DNA of 64,000 nucleotides from Clostridiales bacterium. GTDB taxonomy: Bacteria; Bacillota; Clostridia; Christensenellales; CAG-917. The position numbers and the translations under genes are program-made. The DNA lies in assembly GCA_022009995.1 (NCBI GenBank), contig CP091734.1:496001-560000 (forward strand). Direction: 5' to 3'. The notes beneath the pieces are model-generated. The model did no database searches and was not told the DNA's origin. It worked only from the letters and a program-made list of their open reading frames with translations. Positions 38,889 to 48,400 of the stretch are shown piece after piece (the stretch's first letter is position 1; every line of letters starts with the position of its first letter).

Positions 38889-40489
38889 ATGTCAAAATAT
38901 ATTATGGCCTACGACGTAGGCACGACAGGCATCAAAACTTGTATTTTCGAAATCGATAAAGACTTCAAAATTCTGGCGTCCGCAACCGAAAGCTACAAAC
39001 TTTACGTTTACGACGACGGCGGCGCGGAACAGGATCCCGACGAATGGTGGGCGGCAATGTGCTCCACAACGCGCATCGTACTTGAAAAATCCGGCATTTC
39101 CCCCGACAAAATCGCAGGCGTTTCTTTCTGCTCGCAGGCGCAGGGGCTTGTCCTTGTCGACAAAGACGGCGTCGCAATCCGCAGAGCCTTTTCTTATATG
39201 GATCAGCGCGCGAGAAAGGAAATCAAGGAAGGCATTTCCTATGGGCTTCAAATCGCAGGCGCAAATATTTCAAACTTATCCCCGCACTTATGATAACGGG
39301 CGCGGCACCCGTCAGCGTAAAAGACCCCGTCTGGAAATATAACTGGGTGAAAAATAACGAGCCCGAAAACTTTAAGCGCGTTTACAAATGGCTGGACGTA
39401 AAAGAGTATCTCATCTGCCGTCTGACCGGCGAATTCGTCATGACGTATGACAGCGCGTTCGGCACGCTTTTACTTGACCTTAAAAACAAGTGCATCAGCA
39501 AAAAAATGTGCAAAATGTGCGGCGTGAATTACGACCACCTGCCAAAACTTATCGCGTCGTCCGACTGCGCGGGCGAAATCACCGAAAAAGCCGCGAAAGA
39601 ACTTGGGCTTGTCAAAGGCATCAAAGTCTTCGGCGGCGGTATGGACGCTTCTCTTATCGGCGTCGGCGCTGGCAGCACGGAACTTGGCGAAACTCACATT
39701 TACAGCGGCACTTCGGGCTGGGTTTCGACCGTTACCGACAAATCCGCCGTGGACGTAACCACAATGATCGCGGCAACCGTCGCGGCGCAACCCGGCAAAT
39801 TCAACTACTTTGCGGAACTTGAAACCTCGGGCAAGTGTCTGGAATGGGTGAAAGACCATATCGCCCTGGACGAAGTCGGCATTTACATTCAGAAAAAACA
39901 CGTCGCGGAAGATTTTGAATCCAAATATCTCAACCTGTATCAATATATGACAACCGTCGTCGACGATATCCCCGCAGGCTCGGGCGGCGTAATTTTCACG
40001 CCCTGGCTGCACGGCAACCGTTGCCCGTTTGAGGATCCGAACGCACGCGGTATGTTCTTCAACATTTCGCTTGACACCGGAAAAACCGAACTTATCCGCG
40101 CGGTGCTGGAAGGCGTATGCTATCACAAACGCTGGATGCTGGAAGCAAGCGAAAGGAAAGTCAAAACGTCAGACGTCATTCGTTTTGTCGGTGGCGGCGC
40201 GCTGAACGACTTTACCTGCCAGCTCCTTGCCGACGTCACGGGACACACTATCGAAACGGTTGACAGTCCGCAAAACGTGGGCGCGGTCGGCGCGGCGGTA
40301 TGTGTTGCAATCGGGCTTAACCTTATTCCTTCGTTTGACAAAGTTAAGGACTTTATCCCCGCAAAAAAGACGTTTAAGCCCAATTTGAAGCTGAAAGCGG
40401 AAGTTTACGATAAGGGCTTTGAAGTGTTCAAAAACCTTTATAAGGCGAACAAACAGAACTTCGCGCTGCTTAACGGCAACAACAAATAA
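38889..40489 (+). CDS. FGGY-family carbohydrate kinase (frameshifted)
   Basis: Sugar kinase of about 533 residues, phosphorylating a pentulose, hexulose or polyol in the cytoplasm. N-terminal MAYDVGTTGIKTCIFEID is the phosphate-binding loop of the ASKHA fold; GAEQDPDEWW and CSQAQGLVLVD follow. The second half carries FGGGMDASLIGVGAG, YSGTSGWVS and RFVGGGALNDFTCQLLADVTG. One break near 39280. The closest appearance is xylulokinase-like, but the substrate is not fixed. ATG 38889 follows GGGTGA. It has its own promoter, operator-like palindrome and terminator. Confidence 0.88.
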
Positions 40490-40506
40490 GAGTTATGTCG
40501 CACAAG

Positions 40507-40532
40507 ACGGACGCATCCCTGCGTCCGTTTTT
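40507..40532 (+). terminator. Intrinsic terminator of the FGGY kinase
   Basis: ACGGACGCA and TGCGTCCGT pair around TCCC, followed by TTTTATTT. Confidence 0.88.
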
Positions 40533-40560
40533 ATTTGCTTTTCCACATTGTGCGCCTTTT

Positions 40561-40592
40561 CCCCACGCAAGTACGAAAGTATCTTGCGTGGG
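40561..40592 (+). repeat. TAC-GTA hairpin, copy C
   Basis: CCCCACGCAAG, then TACGAAAGTA, then TCTTGCGTGGG. The stem has ACGCAAG/CTTGCGT, yet the apex and CCCCA base match copies A and B. Confidence 0.78.
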
Positions 40593-40816
40593 CTTAGATT
40601 GCTACGCAGTTATATTTTGACTTCGTCAAAGTTATATTTCGGCTTTCAGCCGAAGTGATATTTTGGCTATCGCCAAAGCTAAGGTATTTATCCATAACTT
40701 GTCCGAAGGGCAAATATCACGCCGCAGGCATATCACTGCGAAAGCAATATCACGCCGCAGGCATATCACTGCCGTTAGGCTTATCGTGCCGAAGGCGCAT
40801 CGCTTTTTCCGAAGGC
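40593..40816 (+). repeat. Array of about eleven mini-hairpins with regular spacers
   Basis: Short stems (TGC/GCA, TGAC/GTCA, CGGC/GCCG, TTGGC/GCCAA, GCC/GGC) each 9-14 bases long alternate with spacers such as TTATATTT, GTGATATTT and ATATCAC. GCCGCAGGC plus ATATCAC occurs twice exactly. Stems change between units with pairing preserved. No reading frame is conserved. The rest of 40817-41002 holds an AT-rich hairpin (AAGCAAAAAAA with TTTTTTTGCTT) and the promoter of the next gene. Confidence 0.72.
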
Positions 40817-40916
40817 AAAAACATCGTATCATCGCTTATTATTTTGTTTTTATCATATATAATTATTTTTATTATTATATAAGCAAAAAAATTTTTGAAA
40901 ATGCTTGTTTTTTTGC

Positions 40917-40946
40917 TTTACAAAACCTTTTTTTATATGGTATTAT
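40917..40946 (+). promoter_or_regulatory. Promoter of the ABC operon
   Basis: TTTACA (40917-40922), 18-base spacer, TATTAT (40941-40946), 56 bases before the ATG. Confidence 0.6.
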
Positions 40947-41002
40947 CCATTCATAACACTTTATTACGCTAAATTACTAACGCGTTAAACCGAGGTAAAA
41001 AT

Positions 41003-41891
41003 ATGAAAAAGAAAATCACCGTAATTGTTTCGATTATTTCAATAGTTTTCGTGATGGCGTTTGCGCTTGCAGCCTGCAACAAGGAAACAAAACCCGGCTA
41101 CACCGCGCTCTCGGCGCAGGCAGACGTTTTCAAGGAACTCAACGCCAAAACCGCCGACGTTGGCATAATGGACTACACGATGGCGAACTATCTTCTGAGC
41201 GTCGACTCCGCAATGGCGAAATCTGACGATCGCCGACGTGGAATTTGAAAAGGAATACTACGGCATCGCTTTCAGAAAAGCAGCCGACGGCAAATACAAC
41301 GCGCTCACCGACCTTGTCAATAAGACGCTTTCCGAACTTAAAGATGCCGACTACAAAACAATCGCCGAAAAATACGGCATTTCCGCGGCAACGCTCGACC
41401 TTGCCTACACCGCACCCACGGGCGAAGCGGACAATACGGAACTTGACTATATCAAAAACAAAGGCAAAATCGTCATCGGATTCACCTTGAACGCGCCCAT
41501 GGCTCTCGGCTCGGGCGACAAAACGACGGGCGGTTTCGACACCGACCTTGCAAAAGCGGTCTTTGCAAAAATCAGCGAGAAAATCAGCGAGAAAGTCGGC
41601 AAGACAATGACAATCGCGGTTGAATTCAAACTTATCGAATGGAGCAACAAGGAATCCGAAATGGAAGCAAAAACCATCGACTGCGTATGGAACGGTCTGA
41701 CCGTAACGCCGGCGCGTGCCGCACAATGGTCGATAACGATGAACTACCTTGAAAACAAACAATGCGCCGTCGTCAGAAAAGCCGACAAAGATAAATACAA
41801 CTCCTACGACGCTTTGAAAAAAGCGCGCATCGTGGCGGAAGACGGCTCGGCAGGCGAAGACGCCGCAAAAGAAATTCTCGGCATAAAATAA
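41003..41891 (+). CDS. Amino-acid-type substrate-binding lipoprotein, circularly permuted (frameshifted)
   Basis: Solute-binding lipoprotein (about 296 residues) of the SBP_bac_3 family, with GAGGT before the ATG and a lipobox LAAC (Cys25). The order of the halves is swapped. Residues about 33-128 (YTALSAQADVFKEL, VGIMDYTMANYLL, EYYGIAFRKAADGKY, AEKYGIS) are what is normally the C-terminal half; after a linker, residues about 150-296 (GKIVIGFTLNAPM, GGFDTDLAKAVFAK, DCVWNGLTVTPAR, VAEDGSAGEDAAKEILGIK) are the normal N-terminal half. The natural end KEILGIK joins smoothly to the natural start YTALSAQ, as expected for a circular permutation. One break near 41225. Permease and ATPase genes follow in the same operon. 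Confidence 0.85.
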
Positions 41892-41913
41892 TTAAACAAA
41901 AAAATACTTTTTC

Positions 41914-41939
41914 GATTTCGCCGTGCAAACGGCGAAATC
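41914..41939 (+). terminator. Hairpin between binding protein and permease genes (attenuator)
   Basis: GATTTCGCCG and CGGCGAAATC pair perfectly around TGCAAA, followed by TACCTTTTTT. Likely lowers transcription into the permease, giving excess binding protein. Confidence 0.75.
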
Positions 41940-41963
41940 TACCTTTTTTACGGACTTATAAAT

Positions 41964-42632
41964 ATGGTTTTATCGGCAGCAACAATTTCATTTTCGGAAG
42001 TGACGAGGCAACTTTTCACGGGGTTCGGGACGACGTGTCTTCTGTTTATTCTGACGCTTGTCCTGTCCGTGCCTTTGGGGCTTATCGTCTGCTTCGGCTC
42101 GATGTCGAAGTTCAAACCGCTTCAATATCTTTCAAAACTTATCGTATGGATTATCCGCGGCACGCCGCTTATGCTTCAAATCATCGTGGTATTTTACGTG
42201 CCGGGACTTTTGTTCGATTATCCGATGCAATCGCGATTCACGGCGGTACTCGTGGCGTTTGTGATAAACTACGCATGCTACTTTTCGGAAATTTATCGCG
42301 GCGGGATCCAGTCGATACCGCGCGGACAAACGGAAGCGGCGGCGGTCTTAGGCATGAAGAAATCGCAGGCATTCTTTTACGTAACCCTGCCGCAGGTCGT
42401 GAAGCGCATTATGCCCCCGATGTCCAACGAAATAATCACGCTTGTCAAGGACACGTCGCTTGCGCGCGTCATCGGCGTTGTGGAACTCATCAAATTCAGC
42501 GAGCAAATCGTCAACAATTACGTCGTGTTGTGGCCGCTTTTCTATGCGGGCGTATTTTATCTCGTATTCAGCGGACTGCTCACTCTTCTTTTCCGCTACA
42601 TCGAAAAGAAGCTGGACTATTATAAGGTATAA
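41964..42632 (+). CDS. Amino-acid ABC transporter permease
   Basis: 222-residue inner-membrane permease of the His/Gln/Glu family with five spans and the EAA loop EAAAVLGMKKSQAFFYVTLPQ that contacts the ATPase. IRGTPLMLQIIVVFY and LVKDTSLARVIGVVEL are family marks. Only one permease is present, so it probably works as a homodimer. Intact, and three bases before the ATPase gene. Confidence 0.92.
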   Translation: MVLSAATISFSEVTRQLFTGFGTTCLLFILTLVLSVPLGLIVCFGSMSKFKPLQYLSKLIVWIIRGTPLMLQIIVVFYVPGLLFDYPMQSRFTAVLVAFVINYACYFSEIYRGGIQSIPRGQTEAAAVLGMKKSQAFFYVTLPQVVKRIMPPMSNEIITLVKDTSLARVIGVVELIKFSEQIVNNYVVLWPLFYAGVFYLVFSGLLTLLFRYIEKKLDYYKV

Positions 42633-42635
42633 AAA

Positions 42636-43480
42636 ATGGCAATTCTCGAAGTTATAAATCTGAAAAAATCGTTCGGCGCGCAGGAAGTGCTGAAAGGCAT
42701 AAATTTTGAAATGGACAAAGGCGAAGTCGTGGTGATTATCGGCTCCTCGGGCAGCGGAAAGACGACGCTCCTTCGGTGCTTAAACTTTTTGGAGACCGCC
42801 GACGACGGGCAAATCATCGTTGACGGCGAAACTCTTTCGACGGCGCAAGCGACAAAAACGAAAAATACAACGACCTTCGGAAAAAGCGTCTGCACTTCGG
42901 ACTTGTGTTCCAGCAGTTCAATTTGTTCCCGCATATGAACGTTTTGAAGAATGTGAAAATATCTGCGGAACTACTGGCAAAAGACAAGATAAAACAGCAA
43001 ATCAAGGAGTTAAAACAGCAAAAAGTGCGCGGTAAAGCATTGAGTTTGCAAAAAAAGCAACTTAAAGAAGCCGAGTTTTCGGCAATCGACGCCCGCGCGA
43101 AAGAGACTCTTTCAAAGGTCGGACTTCTGGACAGATGCGCGGCATATCCTTGCGAACTTTCGGGCGGACAACAGCAGCGCGTCGCAATCGCAAGAGCCCT
43201 TGCGCTCTCCCCCGATATCTTGTGCTTTGACGAGCCGACGTCCGCGCTCGATCCCGAACTTACGGGCGAAGTCCTGAAAGTCATAAAGGGGCTTAAAGGC
43301 GACAGCACGATGATTATCGTAACGCACGAAATGGACTTTGCAAGAAAGGTTGCCGACCGCGTCGTGTTTATGGCGGACGGCGAAGTCGCCGAATACGGCA
43401 CGCCCGACGAAATCTTCGACAATCCCAAAACCGAAAAGCTGAAAGCGTTTTTGTTGAACTCCACATCGACGTTTGAATAA
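42636..43480 (+). CDS. Amino-acid ABC transporter ATPase (frameshifted)
   Basis: GlnQ/HisP-type ATPase of about 281 residues: Walker A GSSGSGKTT, Q-loop FQQFNLFPHMNVLKNV, signature LSGGQQQR, Walker B DILCFDEPTSALDPE and switch His in VTHEMDF. One break near 42840 restores TLFDGASDKNEKYNDLRKKRLHFGLVFQQ. Between the Q-loop and the signature there are about 30 extra residues, Lys/Gln rich (IKQQIKELKQQKVRGKALSLQK), not usual for this family. Third gene of the operon. Confidence 0.9.
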
Positions 43481-43497
43481 ATTATAAGCGCGTTTGC

Positions 43498-43525
43498 TTT
43501 TCATTTTTGAAAATATTTGTATAAT
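43498..43525 (+). promoter_or_regulatory. Promoter giving a leaderless transcript
   Basis: TTTTCA (43498-43503), 16-base spacer, TATAAT (43520-43525); seven bases separate it from the ATG at 43533, with no ribosome binding site. Confidence 0.6.
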
Positions 43526-43532
43526 AACGTTT

Positions 43533-44183
43533 ATGAACAACGTTGAAAATCACAAGAAAAACAAAGAAATCGCGACGCTTGGGATAACGCTTGCCCTTGT
43601 CGTCGTGTTGCAGGCTCTTGCGGAAATCATACAAAAATTCGGGCTGCCGATAAGTTTTGCGCTGGGGCTTATTCCCGTCTTTGTTTGCGGACAGGTTTAC
43701 GGCGTGAAATTCGGCGCGATCTCGGGCGGCGTATTCGGGCTTGTAAGTTTGTTTATCGCGCTTATTTATTCGGGCAGTATTCCCATGTACGCCGTTGCGA
43801 TAAACCCGCTCGTATCGGTGCTTCCGCGCATATTGTGCGGCACTGTCTGCGCGCTCGTATACAAGGGGCTTAACAAGGCGGCGGCGAAATCGACAAAACC
43901 GCGCACCGAAAAACAAAACCGCGCCGTGAACTTTGCAATCGGCTGTTTTTCAACGATTTGCGGCGTTATCACCAACACGATATTGTTCCTTTCAATGTTT
44001 CTGGCGTTCGCGCACGGCAAAAACTACGACGGACTTGTCATAAATTTCAAGTGGTTTTTGTCAAGCGTGGTTGCAATCAACACCGTTGTCGAACTTTGCT
44101 TGTTTGCGGTAATCGTGCCGTCGATAACCGTAGTTTTGGATATTATAGAAAACAAACGTCATGAAGAAAACGGCGAGAATTAG
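43533..44183 (+). CDS. ECF-transporter S-component-like membrane protein
   Basis: 216 residues, about six spans, basic cytoplasmic ends. The pattern ITLALVVVLQALAEIIQKFGLPISFALGLIPVFVCGQVYGVKFGAISGGVFGLV fits the S component (substrate-capture unit) of energy-coupling-factor vitamin transporters. The A and T components are not in the window, as is common for group II systems. The substrate is not deducible. ATG 43533 coincides with the predicted transcription start. Confidence 0.75.
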   Translation: MNNVENHKKNKEIATLGITLALVVVLQALAEIIQKFGLPISFALGLIPVFVCGQVYGVKFGAISGGVFGLVSLFIALIYSGSIPMYAVAINPLVSVLPRILCGTVCALVYKGLNKAAAKSTKPRTEKQNRAVNFAIGCFSTICGVITNTILFLSMFLAFAHGKNYDGLVINFKWFLSSVVAINTVVELCLFAVIVPSITVVLDIIENKRHEENGEN

Positions 44184-44200
44184 CGCCTTTTCGAGTTTTT

Positions 44201-44255
44201 GACAAAACCTTACTCGGTTACGTACGACAAGTACGCGCCCGTGTAAGAACTTGTC
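44201..44255. repeat. Three-tier stem structure
   Basis: GACAA/TTGTC (44201-44255), CTTAC/GTAAG (44209-44247) and the inner CGTAC/GTACG around GACAA (44221-44235) are nested in register. It sits 18 bases after the S-component gene and 18 before hairpin copy D. Confidence 0.6.
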
Positions 44256-44272
44256 AAGAAACGTCACGGGGC

Positions 44273-44300
44273 CCCCACAAGATACTGTGTACTTGTGGGG
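44273..44300 (-). repeat. TAC-GTA hairpin, copy D (inverted)
   Basis: Reading the minus strand: CCCCACAAG, then TACACAGTA, then TCTTGTGGGG, the same form as copies A-C. Confidence 0.78.
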
Positions 44301-44325
44301 CTTAAATCCATCTATTTCTCGCCGT

Positions 44326-44401
44326 TTTCGGGAGCATTTTAAGATTTCGGGAGACTTTTAAGATTTCGGAAAACTTTTCAATTTTCGGAAGATTTTTCAA
44401 A
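44326..44401. repeat. Four tandem 19-bp degenerate repeats
   Basis: Units begin TTTCGG and end in AAGA or CAA: 44326-44344, 44345-44363, 44364-44382 and 44383-44401. The first two differ at three positions. Non-coding; directly next to the terminator at 44404. Confidence 0.75.
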
Positions 44402-44403
44402 TT

Positions 44404-44434
44404 AAAAACCCTCGCGATTTTGCGAGGGTTTTTT
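44404..44434. terminator. Terminator of the YczE-like gene
   Basis: AAAAACCCTCGC and GCGAGGGTTTTTT pair around GATTTT. Confidence 0.9.
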
Positions 44435-44439
44435 AGGTT

Positions 44440-45285
44440 TTATTCTTTCTCGTCGTTTGCGGTTTGTTCGTTTCCGGTTTGTTCTTCCGCAGGTTGGTTT
44501 TGTTCGTTTTTTGGGGTATTTTGTTCCGTTTCGGTCGGCGCGTCCGTTTTCTTTTTGCGGCCTATCAGCTTTTCAAGTTTCGGGAAAAGCGGGGTGTAGT
44601 CGAAAACTTTGTCAAGCCCTTTCCCGATTACCGCGATTATCGGGGCGTTTATCAACGTCGTGACAATCGTCCCAAGCCCCAGACTATGATAACTTGTCGA
44701 TGCGATATTTTTCCAGTCAAAGGTATTCGCGTCCCTGAATATCGTAAGAGCAAGCACCACGGACAGCACCAGAAAAGAAAGGTCGAAAACGAGTTTCACC
44801 CTGTTTATTTTCAGGGAATATCTGTCGGACAGTTCCGCAACGAAAAGTTCGTGCACTTGAAGCGGCATATACGTCCTGAAAAAGCACGCCACGCCCGCCG
44901 CCGTCATCACGTCGCCCGCGATAAGCATAATCCATTTTAAGTACGCTTCCGTGAGCACGACGTTTTTGAAAACCAGCATCCACATGTCCATCACGTAGCC
45001 GTATATCACCGCCACCGCAAACGCCAGCAGGTATCGCCAGTTCACCCGTTGCACGACGGCGCACATTATAAGGAGAATCGCGCCCTGCACAAGATATTCG
45101 ACCGTGCCCACCGACACTGCCCACAACGGCCTTATCGCCTCGTACACGATAAACGTCGGCGCGGCAATCATCGAAACTCCGAGATCGGCTTTCTTGCTCA
45201 TCGTCACGCCAAGCGCGACAAGGAATATGCCCAGCACCCACATAAGTTCCGCGGTCTTCGGGATTTTTTTAAGCGGTTTTTTCAT
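44440..45285 (-). CDS. YczE/YitT-like membrane protein (DUF6198 type)
   Basis: 281 residues with five to six spans and a long acidic, Gln/Asn/Thr-rich C-terminal tail of about 50 residues. The N-terminal ELMWVLGIFLVALGVTMSKKADLGVSMIAAPTFIV and later YMPLQVHELFVAELSDRYSLKINRVKLVFDL fit the YczE/YitT group of unknown function. The ATG at 45285 follows AAGGTGA, which excludes the 63 upstream in-frame codons. Intact. Confidence 0.82.
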   Translation of the reverse strand: MKKPLKKIPKTAELMWVLGIFLVALGVTMSKKADLGVSMIAAPTFIVYEAIRPLWAVSVGTVEYLVQGAILLIMCAVVQRVNWRYLLAFAVAVIYGYVMDMWMLVFKNVVLTEAYLKWIMLIAGDVMTAAGVACFFRTYMPLQVHELFVAELSDRYSLKINRVKLVFDLSFLVLSVVLALTIFRDANTFDWKNIASTSYHSLGLGTIVTTLINAPIIAVIGKGLDKVFDYTPLFPKLEKLIGRKKKTDAPTETEQNTPKNEQNQPAEEQTGNEQTANDEKE

Positions 45286-45356
45286 TTGTTCACCTTGAAT
45301 TTTCTCACGATATATTATCACCGCGGGGGAAAAGTTGCAAGCGATTTTCAAAGAAA

Positions 45357-45378
45357 TATGCGCCCTTTCGGACGCATA
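45357..45378 (-). terminator. Terminator of the large surface-protein operon
   Basis: On the minus strand TATGCGTCC and GGGCGCATA pair around GAAA, followed by TTTCTTTG, 26 bases after the stop at 45404. Confidence 0.7.
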
Positions 45379-45403
45379 CTTTGTTTTTTGAGATGGGGCG
45401 CGG

Positions 45404-48400
45404 TTATTGCCACGTTCCGTTGTTGTAATTATAGGTTTTGTTTGTCGCCGCCGCAACCGTCGAGTTGTCCGCATTCACAAACACCAGCGATTTGGTAACG
45501 CCGTGCGTATCGTTGTAAGTAAACACTGCAGTCAATCCATCTCTTGTCATTTTCCCGCCTCCTTCTGCCGAGTGAACATCGCTTATCGTTGCACCTGTCG
45601 CAACGTTTACCACTCCACCGTCATTAGACGCCACTTTTCCGCCGAATGAGCCGTTGATATTCATCGTACCGTTGACGAAAACTTTTGCGTCTCCGCGTGC
45701 CGTGCCGGGATACGGATACGTCGAAATATCTGTGAACGACTTATCGTACATTATAAATCTTCCGTTTACGTTATAAATACTGTCGTTTTCGACCGTTATC
45801 GTTGCGCCGGGCATAAGTTTGTACGAAAACTCTTGCGTAAGCGTTGCGCCGTTTTTGAGCGTAATATCCGTGCGCCCGTCAATGGGGAAGAAAACTTTTT
45901 GAGACGTCATAGACACTGTCTTTTTTACAACCATAATGCTTATCGACGTATATCCGTCATTGATTTCTCCAAACAGATTAATCTTTACTCTGTCGCCATT
46001 CACTGTTTTTTCAATTCGGCTATTGTTGCCGACAAGCCTAAACAGTCCGCTGTCCGTCTTGTTTGCATCCGAAGAAACAAATGTAAGCACCGCTTCGTTT
46101 ATTTGTGCGGGCACCGTTACCCCTGCTTGTGACAACTCGCTAGTGGCAATTTTTGTATAACCTTGCAATTTGCTTCCTTTATTAACAACCAACTTTGCTT
46201 CGATTGACCTTAACTCATACTGGCTGAACGGGAATTGTGTAGGATTGTCGATTTTAAGATTTCCGGAAATGGCAAGCGTCACTACGCTAATTTTATCGTT
46301 GCCGATGTACCTTACCGCAGATTCGCTTCCTCCGAGCCAACCCGAAAGATACAGGTTTTCAATCACGGTCGTGTTGTTTGCGGCAATTTCGCCGTTTCCT
46401 TTGATATATCCGTACACTTCAAGCGTTGCGTTGTTGAGCGTAATCGTGCCGCCTAAACTTATTTCGCAATAGTTGCCCGAGACCGCGTTTTGTTTTGATC
46501 CTGCAACTATTGTTCCCGTTTGTGCGCCGACGATAAGTTTTCCGTTGACGATAACTTCAATGCCTTCGGGGATAACGAGCGTCTTATAAAGTTTCGCAGT
46601 TCCCGTAAGCGCGGCGGTTGCCTTGTAGTTGGCACTTCCGTCTTCGCCCGCGCCGATATGACCGACGGTGTCGTTCTCGTTGAACGGCAGAAGCAGCGTT
46701 ACGCCAGTCTTGACGGTTTTGAATTTTACGTCGTTGTAAAGCACGCCTGCAATTTCTTGCGTTGCAAACGCCGTGTCGTTCAAAACAAAAATAGTTTGTC
46801 CTTCTTTCGCGACGTCAAGTGCGTCTTCGATTGTGTAATAGTTGTTGCCGACTTTCACGCCCTTGACCTTTACGTAAACGACGTTGTCGGACAACGCGAA
46901 GTTGTCCGCCGTAAGCGTCGCGGTTGTTTTGTGCGTGCCTGCCGCAGAAAACATATTCTTTTCAAACGTCAGGGTGTAAGGCTCCGTTACTTCGATGTTA
47001 TTGTACTTCACGGTCGTGCTGATTTCGTGCGACGCGCCATCATAATTGAACTCGAAAAGATTTTGCGCGAGCGTTACCGTCGCCTTTTGAAGGGTGAGCG
47101 TTACCGTCGTTTCATAGTCTTCGTAGTTGTCGGTGTCCATATTGTACTTCGCCGCGTACTCCGTCTTTGTGCAAACGGGGGTTTCGCCCGCGTCAGCCCA
47201 GGTAAATCCTTCTGTGAGCGCGTAATTTCCAAGCGTTTTGTCGGGAGCGTACGTGCCGGAAAGAGAAAGCGCGGGAGCCGCCGTGTATCTTGCCTTATTG
47301 ATGACGATTGTTTTTTCGTTATTCGTCAGGATATAGTTGTCGTCCGCCACGGTTACCGTATAAGTGCCCGCGGTTTTGAACTCGCAAGCCTTGCCGTCTT
47401 TTGTGAATATAAGGCTTGCGGTTTTGCCGTCGTACGTTGCCGTGGGCAAAGTCTGTCCGTCGTTGTAAACGTAACTTTCCGCAATAGTCCAGGCGACTTC
47501 GGCAGTCTTTTTGTTTATCGTGAGTTTGCCGGGGACGAAAGACACGTTATAGTTATCGCTTGCGGTAATTCCCGAAACGGAAATATCATATTCGCCGACA
47601 TCCTTGCCTGCGCCGCTGTAAACCGCTTCGCCCGAAAGCGTTTCGCCATCTACAAGCCCCGCGACGGTGTACTCAAACTTGGGCATTTCGCCGTAAGTTA
47701 TCGTGACGTCGTTAACCTTTACTGTGACCGCTTTCTTGTTTATCGTAAGCGTAACGTATCCGACATACTCCGCGAGGGTGTCGTTGTCAACAACCTTAAA
47801 GTATATCTTGTACGCGTACGCGCCTGCGTTTGTATATACGGGCGAAGAATTAAGCGTGCAATCGTTTTCGGTCGTGCCGTACGTTATCGTGTAGTTTTTG
47901 CTTGCATCGGTCTTTGTGACCAAAACGCCGTGCGGCTGCCCGTCGTACGTCAGCGTAACGTCCGCGAAATCTATTGCGAAGGTGACCTCTATAAACGTAA
48001 CGCTCATTTCGTACGAAATTTTGTAGCAACCGGCGTTCGTAACGACAAGGTTGGATTTGTCGAAATCGTCTGCGTTATATGTGCCTGCGACGTCCTTTGT
48101 TATCGTGACGTTTCCCGTGACGGTGTCGCCCGCAACAAGTCCGATTTTTCCAGGTGTTCTGCCTCGACCTTGTATGTTTTCCCGACCGCAACGGTCGCCG
48201 TATTATTGAGTTTTATCGTAAGATCCTTTGTGCCGACGGTGAACGTTCTGCCGGTTGCGGTGATTGCATAGTTTTTGTTTTCCGCGGCTTCGGGGTTAAC
48301 CTTAACGCTTGCGGTATATTTGCCGGGTTTTGCGCCGACGGTATAATTGGTTTCAAGTGCGTATACAAGGCTGTCGCCTTTAAGCACTCCGTCGACGGTT

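Noticed and set aside
40593..40816. CRISPR array
   Set aside because: Spacers are constant and stems vary, the reverse of a CRISPR; units are only about 20 bases and no cas genes are present.
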